Positions 1 to 10,798 are shown, counted from the stretch's first letter. The stretch is 64,000 bases of DNA from Bos javanicus (GCF_032452875.1 NC_083882.1:34030001-34094000), one strand, 5' to 3'. Translations and numbers: made by a program. The notes: a model not told the origin generated them from the sequence alone.

Positions 1-455
1 CCGTCTAGTCAAGACTATGGTTTTTCCAGTAGTCATGTGAGACTTGGACTATAAAGAAAGCTGAGCACCAAAGAATTGATGCTTTTGAACTGTAGTGTTG
101 GAGAAGACTCTTGAGAGACCCTTGGACTGCAAGGAGATCCAACCAGTCCATCCTGAAGGAAATCAGTCCTGAATATTCATTGGAAGGACTGATGCTGGAG
201 CTGAAACTCCAATATTTTGGCCACCCAATGTGAAGAACTGACTCATTGGAAAAGACCCTGATGCTGGGAAAGATTGACGGTGGGAGGAGAAGGGGACGAC
301 AGAGGATGAGATGGCTGGATAGTATCACCGATTCAATGCATATGAGTTTGAGTAAACTCTGGGAGTTGGTGATGGACAGGGAGGCCTGGTGTGCTGAAGT
401 CCATGGGGTTGCAAAGAGTCGGACACGACTGAGTGACTGAACTGACTGACTGACA
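1..455 (+). mobile_element. BovB (RTE) LINE, 3' end
   Basis: This is the 3' end of a BovB non-LTR retrotransposon in sense orientation, beginning outside the window. It encodes a broken C-terminal piece of the RTE reverse-transcriptase protein (for example residues MRWLDSITDSM and LVMDREAWCAEVHG around 306-410) and ends in the family's ACTGA-rich tail near 430-455. Stop codons interrupt the frame, so it is a dead copy. Confidence 0.93.
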
Positions 456-1005
456 GGTTAGTGGAGGGGGTCTCCAGCCTGGGGTCTGCCGGGCCGGTCA
501 CCCACAGTGACAAGTTGCTGGATTGCCATCTGTCCAGGACAGCACACTGGATCAGTCCTCGGCCCTTTGACACTGCTCCCAGAACACTCTTTGCTGCCAA
601 AGAGCACATAAAAATGACCAGCCTCCTTAAACTGACTTTGTCTCCTTAAATAGGCTGATTAGTCAAACCTGGAGTTACTTTACAGAATCAGCACTGTGCA
701 TGTGCAAGCCAGGAACCCATGTCTCTAGGAAGACTCAGGAACAAGAATCTTCATTTCACCAAACTCAAAGAATTGAAGTGTTGCCATCAGAGCCCTTTAT
801 GAAGCAAGAAGTCCTTCAATAAAGAAAATCTGGTTTCCAGCAGCAGGAGTAGCTTATAGGACTAATTCAAGACTAGCCAATCAGCTTTTAAGTTTGAAAT
901 TACCCTAACCCCTTAATTTTCTCCCAGAACTCTGGATCAAGGAGAAAAATTTGAGAGTCTTGCCTTCTGTCTCCTTCCTGGTTGACCTTGCAAGAAACCT
1001 CCTTC
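456..1005. other. unassigned sequence between BovB and LTR
   Basis: About 550 bases with no recognisable gene. The stretch next to the LTR (about 880-1005) does not look like a retroviral primer-binding site or gag leader, so I see no sign of internal retroviral sequence on this side. Confidence 0.5.
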
Positions 1006-1638
1006 TGTAACTAAAAGTGGGGTCCGCCTGTTCACTGCTCAAAAGCCAATAAAGAGTCCAGGTTGGTGGAAAGGAAGGTTTGTTTTATTCTGGATGCTGG
1101 CAACCAGAGGCGGGGGTGAGGGTGGGATGCAGATAGCGGGGTTGGTGGGGTGGGACAGAGGCCTGTGCAAAGGCGAATTGCCCCCTTTTCCCCACCCCGG
1201 ACCTTCAGTAAGCAAGAGCTTTTATAGGGGAAGGGAGGGGGATGCAATTGTAGAAACAATAGTTAGCTGTGACAGTCATCAGTCCTCGATGGTCTGACCA
1301 GCATCATCTCAATTGTTTTAAGTACAGTTAATCTGCAGTCCCAGGGTCAGTTTGTTTCCATTTCCTTGAGGCCAATTCTTGAAATTGTGGCAGCTAATGT
1401 CCTGGCTACAGTCTGATCATCATGTAGGTGACTTCTCCACCTGGTGGGGGTTTCAATACCTGTGAGACAGCTCACAGGATATGACTCAGAATATCTATAG
1501 CCTTTGAGAAGGAACTAGAGGTCTTGTGCCTAATGACTAAAAACAATTATTATTTGGCCGCCTTTGACTAGTTTCATTTGTTTCAGTATTTTTTCTTTTC
1601 TACAGTTAAATCTTTTCTTTGGCTAAAGTTTTCCCACA
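1006..1638 (-). mobile_element. solo retroviral LTR (ERV), minus strand
   Basis: Read on the minus strand, this 633-bp block begins TGTGGGAA at 1638 and ends TTACA at 1006. In order it carries a TATA box (TATAAAAG, plus coordinates 1219-1226), a polyadenylation signal (AATAAA, 1084-1089) and a short U5. TATA-to-poly(A) spacing of about 135 bases fits an LTR with U3 at 1638 to about 1195. No primer-binding site, polypurine tract or gag/pol/env is visible on either side and I see no clean target duplication, so it is probably a solo or degraded LTR. The family is not assigned. Confidence 0.6.
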
Positions 1639-1769
1639 GACAAAAGGCAGGCAGAGCAAATGGGGGACAAGGACTCTAACGTCTGTACCTTTTCACGTCT
1701 TTTCTCAAAAGCCAGTGGCATAATATGTGTTTCTATGTGTGTCAGTGAGCTCTTACTCAGTTATAGAAC

Positions 1770-1917
1770 CTGAGATGGTTGGATGGCATCACTGACTCAA
1801 TGGCATGAGTTTGAGTAATCTCTGAGAGTTGGTGATGGACAGGAAAGCCTGGCGTGCTGCAGTCCATGGGGTCACAAAGAGTCGGACAAGACTGAACTAA
1901 CTAACTAACTGAACTAA
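1770..1917 (+). mobile_element. BovB 3' terminal fragment
   Basis: A short copy of the last 150 bases of BovB, starting at GAGATGGTTGGATGGC and finishing in a repeated ACTAA tail (ctaactaactaactgaac). It is strongly 5'-truncated, as is normal for this family. Confidence 0.88.
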
Positions 1918-2734
1918 GTTATCCTCAGGAGCTAGTGATTCCCCCATCACTTGGCAGAAATGTTGTGGAAAGGATACAAATATTGGACAGGTAGTTGACT
2001 AGCTAAAAGTTGAAGTCCTTCAAGCCTGAGGGTCTGTGCTTCTCGACTTGTTCAAGTCCTCAAGTATCTGTAGTTGGTAGACCATGACAGCTTTTGATCA
2101 TTTCCATTTCATAAAAACAAGACCTTAATTTCAGACTCTGATCATCTGAAGACACTCTGCTTCCTCCTGCTACCAAAATGCAGGGTCCCAGGCTCACCCC
2201 CATGGTAGATGTTCTAAGTATAGGATTAATGTTTTTATGAAATGAAATGAAAACAGAGCCTTTCTTCTTGCTAGTGAAGTATTTTGGGGTTTATTTGTTT
2301 GTTTGGTTTTGGATGGGTACCAATTTTTTATAGCCAAGGAGAGAGAAATAAGGAAGAAAGGAAATTTATAACGTGGTTCTAAGTGGTTTTACCACATATT
2401 TGATTAGCTCTTCAGGAGAAAGATAAAAGCTGAATTGGATCGTTTAAATAGGCACACACAGAGAAAGGAGAGTCGCTTAACTCACGATGAGAAAGTATAT
2501 CTGAGCTGGAAAGCAGCTATCTCTTTGCCTTAAGTGGTAAGATAAGTACCATTATTAGGGGAAAATTCACACTATTACTGAGTCCATAACTGTTACATGA
2601 TTATGACTTGCAAAGCATTTCTCATTTTCAAAGATATTAAATTCTTGGGTGCTTAATTTACCGAATGTGCAGTATCTCCGTACTCACTCACACACCAACT
2701 ATAACACAAATGTAGCAAAAGGAGTTTTGGGGAT
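1918..2734. other. no feature recognised
   Basis: About 800 bases of moderately AT-rich sequence without a repeat or exon that I can recognise. It contains a short GT/T-rich patch around 2283-2315. Confidence 0.5.
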
Positions 2735-2750
2735 AGAAAAGTCATCAAGA

Positions 2751-3072
2751 GGGCTCCCTTGGTGGCTCAGTGGTGAAGACTCCTTCTGTCAACACAGGAG
2801 ACACAGATTCCATCCCAGGTCTGGGAAGATCCCACAAGTCTTGCAGCAACTAAACCAGAGTATCACAACTACTGAGCCTGCTCTCTAGAGCCCAGGAGCC
2901 ACTAACTGCTGAAGCCCTAAGGCCCCAGAGCCCATGCTCCGCAACAAGAGAAGCCAGAGCCGTGAGAAATCCATGTGCCGCAACTAGAGAGCAGCCCCTG
3001 CTCGCTGCATCTAGAGAAAGCCTGAGCAGCAATGAAAACCCAACACAGCCAGAAAACAAAAACATAAATAAA
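2751..3072 (+). mobile_element. CHR-1 type SINE with 16-bp target duplication
   Basis: A near full-length, tRNA-derived cetartiodactyl SINE. It has a head starting GGGCTCCCTTGGTGGCTCAG and a body with the family phrases 'actactgagcctg' and 'gcaacaagagaagcc', then an A-rich tail. It is bounded by a perfect 16-base target duplication, agaaaagtcatcaaga, at 2735-2750 and 3073-3088, which fixes both ends. Confidence 0.95.
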
Positions 3073-3088
3073 AGAAAAGTCATCAAGA

Positions 3089-3779
3089 AACCTCTCTGGC
3101 TCAATATATCCCCCGCATTTTCACCATCCACTTGCTCCTTAACCCTCTGCAACAGGACTGAAAATATATTTTCTCAAAGCCTGTCAACTACTTTCTAATC
3201 AGTAAATCAGAGACTGCTTCCTTTGTCCTCAATTCTGTTCCCTCTGCATCATTCTATTCCACCACCTTCTGGAAACTTTGTTTCACTTTGGGGTTGCTTT
3301 GCTCTGATCTCCCTACTTCTGTGTTCAGGCTCCTTCTCTGGTGCATAGCCAAGACTGGACTCCAAGGTTCTACCACAATCCTGTTTTTTATCCAGTTCAG
3401 ATCTCATGTAGTCAGCACACCCATGGAAATGATTAACTGCAGCAAAGAACGTCATATTTCTCTCTTGTACTTTCACACCCTAACGCATACTTCATATACA
3501 GCAGTTGCCAAGGACAATGATTTCCTTTGCTCACACATGGAGCACTAACGTCTTCTTATTTTAAACCTTCGATTCTCACTGCTCTTTTCAACCTGGATCT
3601 TCTCAACCCCCAAGTTTCTAAAACCAAATTAATCTTGTTTAATATGTTCAACTGTCAGGGCGCTGCACTCTTGTCATTAACTCCCACCCAGCAGAAAAAT
3701 CACTTGGCACCTTTTCTGACTTTAATTTCTTTTACTCATACTCAGATCCTTAAATTCATCTTTGTCTTGCTTCACCCCC
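3089..3779. other. unassigned pyrimidine-rich sequence
   Basis: About 690 bases, C/T-rich on the plus strand. I see no gene. It may be the upstream part of the L2-like sequence that follows, but the match is too weak to call. Confidence 0.4.
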
Positions 3780-4182
3780 TGCCTTCCAACTGATCTCATC
3801 AGGCTTCTGTCCTACCACTCCACTGAAACTGATCTCACTAAGGTGAGTTTTGAATTGCCTAACTGCCAAATTCAGTGGATACTTTATAGCTTGTATCATA
3901 GTTGACCTTGTTTAGCACTATAGCTTCTTACTATGAAACTTTCCTGTTGGTTTTTTGTTCTCCTTACACGCTTCCTGCTTCTCTGATCTTTCCTCCATTT
4001 CCTTTGCCATTATTTCTCAAAATATGGTTCTACTTCTTTCCCCCATTGTCACAGTCTCTCTTGATGGCAAATCTGTCTTTGATTTGACAGTCTCCGTGTT
4101 TCTATGATTTCCCCACCCCCAAATAGTATATCTCCAGTTCAGGCTTTGCTGAATTCCAATTGCCTAAAGACCATCTTTTTGG
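3780..4182 (+). mobile_element. L2-like ancient LINE fragment, first piece
   Basis: Degraded similarity to the mammalian L2 3' region (phrases resembling 'tgatctcactaaggt...' and 'ttgaccttgtttagcac'). It appears to resume at 4341-4450 after the CHR-2 insertion, where 'aataaaatccaaactttgg' is characteristic. Confidence 0.45.
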
Positions 4183-4339
4183 TGCTTTTTTTTTTTTTTG
4201 GCCTGTTCCATCTCTGCTTGGGGAAGTAAGATCCTGCATGCCTCAGGACCAAAAAAACAAAAACATAAAACAGAAACAATGTTGTAACAAATTGGATAAA
4301 GACTTAAAACATGGTCCACATTAAAAAAAAAAAAAAAAA
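4183..4339 (+). mobile_element. CHR-2 type SINE, 3' half
   Basis: The body 'gatcctgcatgcctcaggac' and the tail 'aacaaattggataaagac' plus 'atggtccacatt' are the 3' half of a CHR-2 SINE, ending in a run of about 17 A. The tRNA-like head is missing or unrecognisable. It lies inside the L2-like sequence. Confidence 0.8.
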
Positions 4340-4340
4340 T

Positions 4341-4450
4341 CCCTCAGCGACTCCCACCATCTGTGGAATAAAATCCAAACTTTGGTATTCCAAGTCCTAC
4401 AAACTCTGTCCCCTTCCTACATTTCCAGTCATTTCCCAATGTTCCTCGGT
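4341..4450 (+). mobile_element. L2-like fragment, second piece
   Basis: Continues the L2 3' region after the CHR-2 insertion. The 'aaatccaaactttgg' and 'ttcctacatttccag' phrases correspond to the conserved L2 end. Confidence 0.5.
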
Positions 4451-4456
4451 TCACAA

Positions 4457-4640
4457 GAAGCAGTGTGGTTATTAAGTACAAGCATGAACTTGAGAGTCAG
4501 AAGGATCAAAGTTCAGTATCTGACTTCCCTAATTACCAGCTATGTGATCGTAGGCAAGTTACCTAACCTCTCTGAGCTGTTTGACCTGTGATCATTAGGT
4601 AATGCTACCTCTCTTGAAGGGTATATAAAACCTTTCATTT
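4457..4640 (+). mobile_element. MIR SINE
   Basis: A plus-strand MIR: 'agcagtgtggttattaagt' head, then the core 'ctatgtgatcgtaggcaagt', followed by 'acctaacctctctgagct'. Divergence is high, as expected for this mammal-wide family. Confidence 0.8.
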
Positions 4641-6083
4641 CATTTAAATGAAAGTTGAGATATCTGGATTATAGACTTTTTTCTCTTAGATGGAAGTTTG
4701 TGGAATTGGGAGCCATTTATTTAATTTGTCTAGGCACTGAAGAAGTCTTCAAGATGACTGCTAAGGTCTCTTTCAGTTTTAAATATCTTGACTTAGAGCG
4801 TAGTTGCCGTATGACTGGCCTGCAGGAATCAAATACATCATAATGGTCTCTGATAGTGACGTTCTTCTACAGCTTTATTGCGAGACTGATAGAAGAGAAA
4901 TGTATGACATTATGGAGAGGAGAACATGGTAAGAAAGGAGGGAAGCAAAGTATTTTAATCCTGCAGACTGTGCTGGTCAGTGCCATTTGCCTAAGTCTGG
5001 CTCCAGCGATTCTGCAAGGAATGAAAAATGAAACCCAGTCCTTTCCTTTACTGTGAGATGAAACACTGGTGTCTCCTCTCCTTCCATTAATTCCTTTAGA
5101 AACAGAATAAATTGATTTGATAACTTTGATCAAAGAGGATGTGTCCTTTTCCCTCCATAGACCTTTTAACTTTCAGGTTCAAAGAGGAAATGAGAGAAAA
5201 AATCAGTTCTGAAATTTGCTTCTCAGAGTGGCCTAGGTAGCATTTTAATTTAATTGGTTAGAATTTCACCATTTGCCTTAGCAAGACTGATTAGATGAAA
5301 TAGCATTATATCTGGGGGATCTTTGTTACAAAGATCGCTTAATCCTTCCTTCTGAAGTTGAACTGTCAAGGTCGTAGACTGGCTTTGGGTAACTTCCTAG
5401 ATGGCCTCCTACAGAGATTACTTCTAAGTTTGTGTGTCTCTGATACATAAACAGACCCAGAGCTTTCTTATGAGCAGAGCTGGACTGCCTGCTAAGATGT
5501 TTCTGAAAAGTGTACATTTGCAGTGGTGGGAACTGGCCTGTGTGTTCTCAGCATTTTCAGTTGGTTATTTGAATCATAAAATTGTCCAAACTTTGGGACC
5601 TAGTGCAGAAGCTGAGACATAACAGATTCCAACAAACCTGTTGTTGAACTTAACTTTCTGCAGGACCGTGGATGCGGTCATTGAGCTTCTGATCAAACAC
5701 ATCGCTGATGAGGAACTCCATGAGATATCTTTCTTATTCATCCATGAGTCTAATGTCTTCCTCCTTGCCCCCATTAATCCTTGTTCTGGAATCAGAGAAC
5801 AGCAGAACTTGACAGAATTGCTCCTACTGCCAAACTGTCAGCTCAGATATGTTGTTAACAATTTGGCTCATCTCCCTTCTATTTGTAATGACGTCTTGGT
5901 TTTCCTTTGGGAAACCCAGGAACTTCTCCCGTGTCCTGCTTCTAACATTCAGGACATAGGGAAAGGAGATAAAACTAGAGTGCCCCTCCCCTCACCATAT
6001 ACCTAACATTTAAAAGTTGTAAACTGAGCAAACGAATTCTTACAGAAAACAGGCTCTATTATTTTACTTTCGGAATGCTCCAA
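4641..6083. other. apparently unique sequence, no gene called
   Basis: 1.4 kb without a recognised repeat. A 121-codon open frame covers 5641-6006 and is preceded by an acceptor-like tract ending CAG at 5661-5663, but there is no convincing donor or poly(A) signal. I do not call it a gene (see findings). Confidence 0.4.
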
Positions 6084-6195
6084 TTTTTTTTTAACTTTTT
6101 ATTTTGTATTTGGGTATAGCTTGTTTACAATGTTGTGATGATTTCAGGTGAACGGCGAAAGGATTCAGCCATACATATACCTATATCCATGGAAT
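6084..6195 (-). mobile_element. L1 3' end fragment
   Basis: The plus-strand text 'acaatgttgtgatgatttc' and 'ggattcagccatacatata' is the reverse complement of the artiodactyl L1 3' end. The T-rich start at about 6086 corresponds to its poly(A) tail. Confidence 0.75.
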
Positions 6196-6463
6196 GTCCA
6201 AATTCTACATTATGTGTAAAGCTGTGATTTTTAATGAGTAAAAGTCAGCAAAAGTATCAAATTTAGTTACATTTACACATGTCCAGGTGTGATGTTGATG
6301 GACTGTCCATGTCCAGATGCATAGTAAAATGCATATTTTATGAATTGTTATATATTTTTCTACAAAATGTATGTGTCTTGTTTCCATCCTAGCACAATCA
6401 CAAATGTTACGTTATATAATAAATATTTTCATAAAATTTGTGTTCTATTGACAGTAGTCTAAA

Positions 6464-6657
6464 CCAAGGTCAGTAAACTTTTTTAAAAGGGCAAGATAGC
6501 AAATATTTTAGCTTTGCACGTGGTCTGTGTCTCAACAACTGTACCCTGCAATTGTATGTGAAAGCGGCGCTAAATAATAAATGAATAGGCCTGACTGTGT
6601 GCCTGTAAAGCCTTATTTACAAATACAGTCAGTAATTTATATGGCTGTCAACCCCTG
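6464..6657 (+). mobile_element. hAT-type DNA transposon relic (non-autonomous)
   Basis: A short element whose ends are imperfect inverted repeats (about ccaaggtcagtaaac at the left, gtcaacccctg at the right). The inner phrase 'gcaagatagcaaatatttt' is known from an abundant mammalian hAT family. The exact subfamily name is not certain. Confidence 0.65.
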
Positions 6658-6961
6658 TTCTAATGGAATTAAAAAGAAAATATAATGGTAACAAAAACAT
6701 ATAAAACTTGAACATATATCCAGAAAGTAGCAATAAAATATATTAACATAAAATTATTTTCATATTTTTTCAAAAATGTTAATTTTTCTTCTACATTACT
6801 CAACATTCTCTTAAAATTAAAAAGCCAAACAAACTATAATTTTAACTAACAATTATTTGAACAAAGCTGAAATACTAATTGGGGGGCATTTCTATACATC
6901 TTATTGGCATCTCTTACAAAAAACAAAAATATTCAGAAATGATCATCCAGTTGCCTATGTG
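6658..6961. other. AT-rich sequence, nothing recognised
   Basis: About 300 bases of A/T-rich DNA with no gene or clear repeat. Confidence 0.5.
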
Positions 6962-6973
6962 AAGAATCAGTAT

Positions 6974-7161
6974 TGGGACTTCACCTGTGATCCCGGGGTT
7001 AAGAATCCACCTTCCAAGGAAGGGGACACCGGTTCGATCCCTGGTAAGGAAACTAAGATCCCACATGCCACAGGGCAAATAACCCTGCATGTTGCAACTA
7101 AGACCAGATACAGCCAAAAATGTGAATAATAAATAAATGAATATTTTTTAAAAATTAAAAA
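6974..7161 (+). mobile_element. CHR-type SINE
   Basis: Head 'gggacttcacctgtgatc' and a recognisable RNA polymerase III B-box region 'ggttcgatccctgg', then an A-rich tail. The direct repeat aagaatcagtat (6962-6973) / aagaatcaatat (7162-7173) flanks it as a target duplication. Confidence 0.88.
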
Positions 7162-7174
7162 AAGAATCAATATC

Positions 7175-7351
7175 AAACAATAATGTCCTACTGTATAGCA
7201 CAGGGAACCATATTGAATATTCTGTGATAAACCATAATGGAAAAAAAATATGAAAAAGAAGATATATATATATATATATCTGAATTACTTTCCTATACAG
7301 CAGAAATTAACACAACATTGTAAATCAACTACACTTTAAGAGCAAAGAAAA
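7175..7351 (+). mobile_element. L1 3' end, with internal (AT)n
   Basis: Sense-strand artiodactyl L1 3' end: 'tgtatagcacagggaacc', then 'cacaacattgtaaatcaact' and an A-rich tail. It contains a (TA)n run at about 7261-7280. The right flank, aagaatcagtatc at 7352-7364, repeats the target seen on both sides of the neighbouring CHR element, so this L1 went into the CHR element's right-hand duplication. Confidence 0.82.
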
Positions 7352-7631
7352 AAGAATCAGTATCACATTCCATGCATGCTACATTTATATCTATACCTAT
7401 GTATAGAAAAACATTCGAGTAGTATGAATTATTTAATATTGTAAAATATTGCTCAGCCACCAGCTTGTGATTATGAAGCTAATTTGTGAGTATCTGTAGA
7501 GCCATGAAATGAAACATGAGGAGAATAAGAACATGGGCAATTAAAAGCACTGGGAAAAGATATCTCATCAGGCTAACGTCTATAGCATTCTTGCTATCTG
7601 GGCAGAAGAACATGGCACATTAACAAATTAT

Positions 7632-7679
7632 TCAGTTGAGTTCAGTCACTCAGTCATGTCCGACTCTTTGTGACCCCAA
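7632..7679 (-). mobile_element. Bov-A SINE end stub
   Basis: Only about 48 bases of a Bov SINE 3' end (reverse complement of 'gagtcggacatgactgag'). Confidence 0.7.
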
Positions 7680-8844
7680 TAAGTTATTAAAAATATATAA
7701 TTACCTAAGTGCTTATTCTCTTACCTTAAATAATTCTGCCACTACAATTCTCTGCTTCCTCCAAAACAGTATCTATTCCCAATGTCAGGGGCAACATAGC
7801 CCACAAAACATAACATTTTGATACAGTTTTTCCTTTATTTTGAGGACACAGGTCAAGACATGTGAGAATAATTCCCTTGGGTCTAACTGGTGAGTCCCAG
7901 GAGTGGCTGTTTAGGTTTACGGGTTTTGCTGCGTCCATGTTGATAACAGATTCCCGAGTGGCAAGTGTTCATCATAAATAAATAAGTTTGTGACATGCAG
8001 GGTTCTCTCAAGTTCAAGTCCAAGGCAGAGTTGGCCAAGAAGCATTTTCCATTCCTTTCAAGTTAAGAACAGATTCAGGGCTGGGAAGGTAACAGTTTAA
8101 AACAGTGAGCTTAATTTTAGAGCTTTATTGGAATTATTAGGAAAATGAAGATCTTTCCCCATGGAATTGTTAAAATGGAGGGTGTAAGCTGAGAGCTGCT
8201 GGCACCCCATCTCGTGGACAGAGAGTGCCTGAGAACAAAGGCAGAGAAATTTCAAGTCCAGAGGTGTACAGAAACCGTCACAGTCATTATTTGAGGTTTT
8301 GGATTCTGCTGTAACTGAAGCTTCATATATTCCTAGATTTTTTTTCAGTTATGGGAGCTTTAAAGTTCCTTCTCTGCTTGAACCAGTTTCTCTTGGAGTT
8401 CTGTCACTTGCAATAAAAAATGTTCCAATTAATATATGACATTTTGGACACCGGAATCCATTTACTTAATGAATTCTTCAGTATTGCCTGGTCTCTGCCT
8501 TTGAAGAGTTCTTGAAGACTGTACATAGCTAAGTGTCCACTCAGAACCCACCCATTATTCTCTACTCTTCAGAACTTCTCAGATCTTGCCACAGCAATTT
8601 GGGAAAAAACTATTAGTAATGTTACTAGTCATTCTACCAAAGAAGGTAAAATGCAAAAGTAATTGCCTCAGAGCCAAGATGTGTGATATTTCTTTGCTAC
8701 GATCTGTTCCAACCCCTTGGCTCTCACCATCACGATTGCATTAAAGACCAGTTCTTCGAGTCTTTTTGTACCCATGTCCCTGTAACTTTAGAGAGTCCTC
8801 CCATTCTGGCTCTGGGTTTGGCCTTTTTTTTTTTAAAAGAAAGC
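7680..8844. other. apparently unique sequence, nothing recognised
   Basis: 1.16 kb with no exon, RNA gene or repeat that I can support. A T-run near 8824-8836 precedes the BovB element. Confidence 0.45.
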
Positions 8845-9516
8845 TTCAGTTCAGTTCAGTTGCTCAGTTGTGTCCGACTCTTTGCAACCCCATGAATCGC
8901 AGCACGCCAGGCCTCCCTGTCCATCACCAACTCCCGGAGTTCACTCAAACTCATGTCCATTGAGTCAGTGATGCCATCCAGCCATCTCATCCTCTGTCGT
9001 CCCCTTCTCCTCCTGGCCTCAATCCCTCCCAGCATCAGGGTCTTTACCAATGAGTCAACTCTTCGCATGAGGTGGCCAAAATATTGGAGTTTCAGCCTCA
9101 GCATCAGTCCTTCCAATGAACACCCAGGACTGATCTCCTTTAGGATGGACTGGTTGGATCTCCTTGCAGTCCAAGGGACTCTCAAGGGTCTTCTTCAACA
9201 CCACAGTTTAAAAGCATCAATTCTTCAGCGCTCAGCCTTCTTCACAGTCCAACTCTCACATCCACACATGACCACAGGAAAAACCATAGCCTTGACTAGA
9301 CGAACCTTTGTTGGCAAAGTAATGTCTCTGCTTTTCAATATATTATCTAGGTTGGTCATAAGTTTCCTTTCAAGGAGTAAGCATCTTTTAATTTCATGGC
9401 TGCAATCACCATCTGCAGTGATTTTGGAGCCCAGAAAAATAAAGTCTGACACTGTTTCCACTGTTTCCCCATCTATTTCCCATGAAGTGATGGGACCAGA
9501 TGCCATGATCTTAGTT
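8845..9516 (-). mobile_element. BovB (RTE) LINE 3' end with reverse-transcriptase C-terminus
   Basis: The longest BovB piece here, 5'-truncated and inserted in minus orientation. Two minus-strand open frames, 9506-9225 and 9185-8856, cover the C-terminal part of the RTE protein. The first includes VSDFIFLGSKITADGDCSHE and VFPVVMCGCESWTVKKAER. The second includes YFGHLMRRVDSLVKTLMLGG and RRRGRQRMRWLDGITDSMDM. A frame break lies between them near 9186-9224. The reverse-transcriptase catalytic core and endonuclease are absent, so the copy is inactive. A 188-codon plus-strand frame over the same bases is only its shadow. Confidence 0.95.
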
Positions 9517-9532
9517 TAGGAATAGGCTATTT

Positions 9533-9661
9533 TATTTATTTTTATTTATTTTTGGCTCCACCCCTCAGCACGTGGATCCTAGTTCCCCGACCAGGGATGG
9601 AACCTATGCCCCCTGCACTGGAGGTACAGAGTATTAACCTCTGGACACCAGGAAAGTCCCC
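9533..9661 (-). mobile_element. CHR-type SINE
   Basis: Reverse complement of a CHR head and body: 'ccccgaccagggatggaac' and, at the right end, 'accaggaaagtcccc'. The left A-rich tail reads as ttttatttatt. It sits almost against the 5' side of the BovB piece. Confidence 0.85.
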
Positions 9662-9749
9662 TTGGCCATGGCTTTGATCAATGGAATGTTAGCAAAATTT
9701 TCAGAGGCTTGAAAAATGTTTGTGCATTTCTGTTAGTTACTTTTGCCCT

Positions 9750-10192
9750 CAAGACTCCTTATTCAGCAAATAAAAGACAAAAACTGAGATTCTAACAAAA
9801 CCTACTGAACCTGACAGATGTAGCACTTCTAGGCTGGTGTGTACGGTCATAATAATGGTATGTGACAAGCAATCTTGGAGCCTCAGTAGCATTACCAATA
9901 GTTCTTTCCCAAATTGCATAATCTTCTCCTGACCTGGCTAACATGACATAGGGTATAAGACATGTAAAACAGCTTATTCACCCCCAGTCATCCCAACTGT
10001 ACCCTAGATCAGTCACCAAGCAGCCAACACCAAGCATAAGAGCGAGCCCAGACAAGATAAAGTGACCTAGCCAACCTGCATTAGACGTTAATCCAGATCA
10101 CGTACAAATTCTGCAGACTCTTGACCTACATAAATGCTAATTGCTGTATGCTACCGAGTTTTTGTCTTTTATTTGTTGAACAAGGAGTCTTG
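9750..10192. mobile_element. unassigned element with 36-bp terminal inverted repeats
   Basis: The 36 bases at 9750-9785 (starting caagactcctt, ending gacaaaaact) are the reverse complement of 10157-10192 with only 2 mismatches. The interior (371 bases) has no open frame and no family that I recognise. Part of it (about 10120-10156) resembles the end of an LTR. No clear target duplication is seen at the outer edges. It could be a DNA transposon of MITE type, or an inverted duplication around an old LTR. Confidence 0.5.
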
Positions 10193-10239
10193 AAATATCA
10201 CCTCTCTGAACTTTAGTTGCATGTGTACAATGATAAGTT

Positions 10240-10574
10240 AGACTAAGTATGATCAAAAATTTCTTGAAGCACAAGAGAAAAAAAAGAAACATCTAGTTTG
10301 GAAAGGGAGAAATAAAACTGTCTTTATTCATAGATGATATGACTGTATGGATAGAAAACCTGATGGAATTTACCCCCAAATAGCCATTAGAACTAGTAAG
10401 TGAATTAAGCAGGTTTGCAGAACACAAGGTTGATATTTTTAAACTCGTATATTTATTTACTAGTAATGAATAAATGGAAACTGAAACAATTTTTAAAATC
10501 ATTTACATGACATTCAAAAAATGAAATACATAGGGATAAATCTGGCAAAAATGCCTAAGTGAATAGAGAGACAT
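10240..10574 (+). mobile_element. old L1, piece 1 (ORF2 region)
   Basis: First part of a plus-strand L1 ORF2 remnant ('atagatgatatgactgtat' corresponds to the conserved FADD-type reverse-transcriptase motif region; then 'gaaatacatagggataaat'). Frames are broken by many stops. The element continues to about 13565, interrupted by later insertions. Confidence 0.8.
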
Positions 10575-10585
10575 ACTGTGTTCAA

Positions 10586-10798
10586 GGGGCTTTCCTGGTG
10601 GCTCAGGGGTAAAGAATGTACCTGCAATGCAGGAGGTACAGGTTTGATCCCTGGGTGGAGAAGATCCACTGGAGGAGGGCACGGCAATCCACTCCAGTAT
10701 TCTTGCCTGGATAATCCCATGGACAGAGGAGCCTGGCAGGCTACAGTCCATAGTGTCCTGAAGAGGTGGACACAACTGAAGTGACCTAGCACGCACGC
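10586..10798 (+). mobile_element. Bov-tA SINE inside L1, 11-bp target duplication
   Basis: A full-length Bov-tA: tRNA-derived head 'ggctttcctggtggctcagg', B-box 'aggtttgatccctgg', then the BovB-derived tail. It is bounded by actgtgttcaa at 10575-10585 and 10799-10809. Confidence 0.95.

Noticed and set aside
8953..9519. A 188-codon plus-strand ORF
   Set aside because: It is the antisense shadow of the BovB reverse-transcriptase C-terminus, which is encoded on the minus strand.
10586..10660. tRNA-like sequence with A- and B-box
   Set aside because: It is the tRNA-derived head of Bov-tA (and of CHR elements elsewhere). It does not fold into a complete cloverleaf with an anticodon stem, so it is not a tRNA gene.
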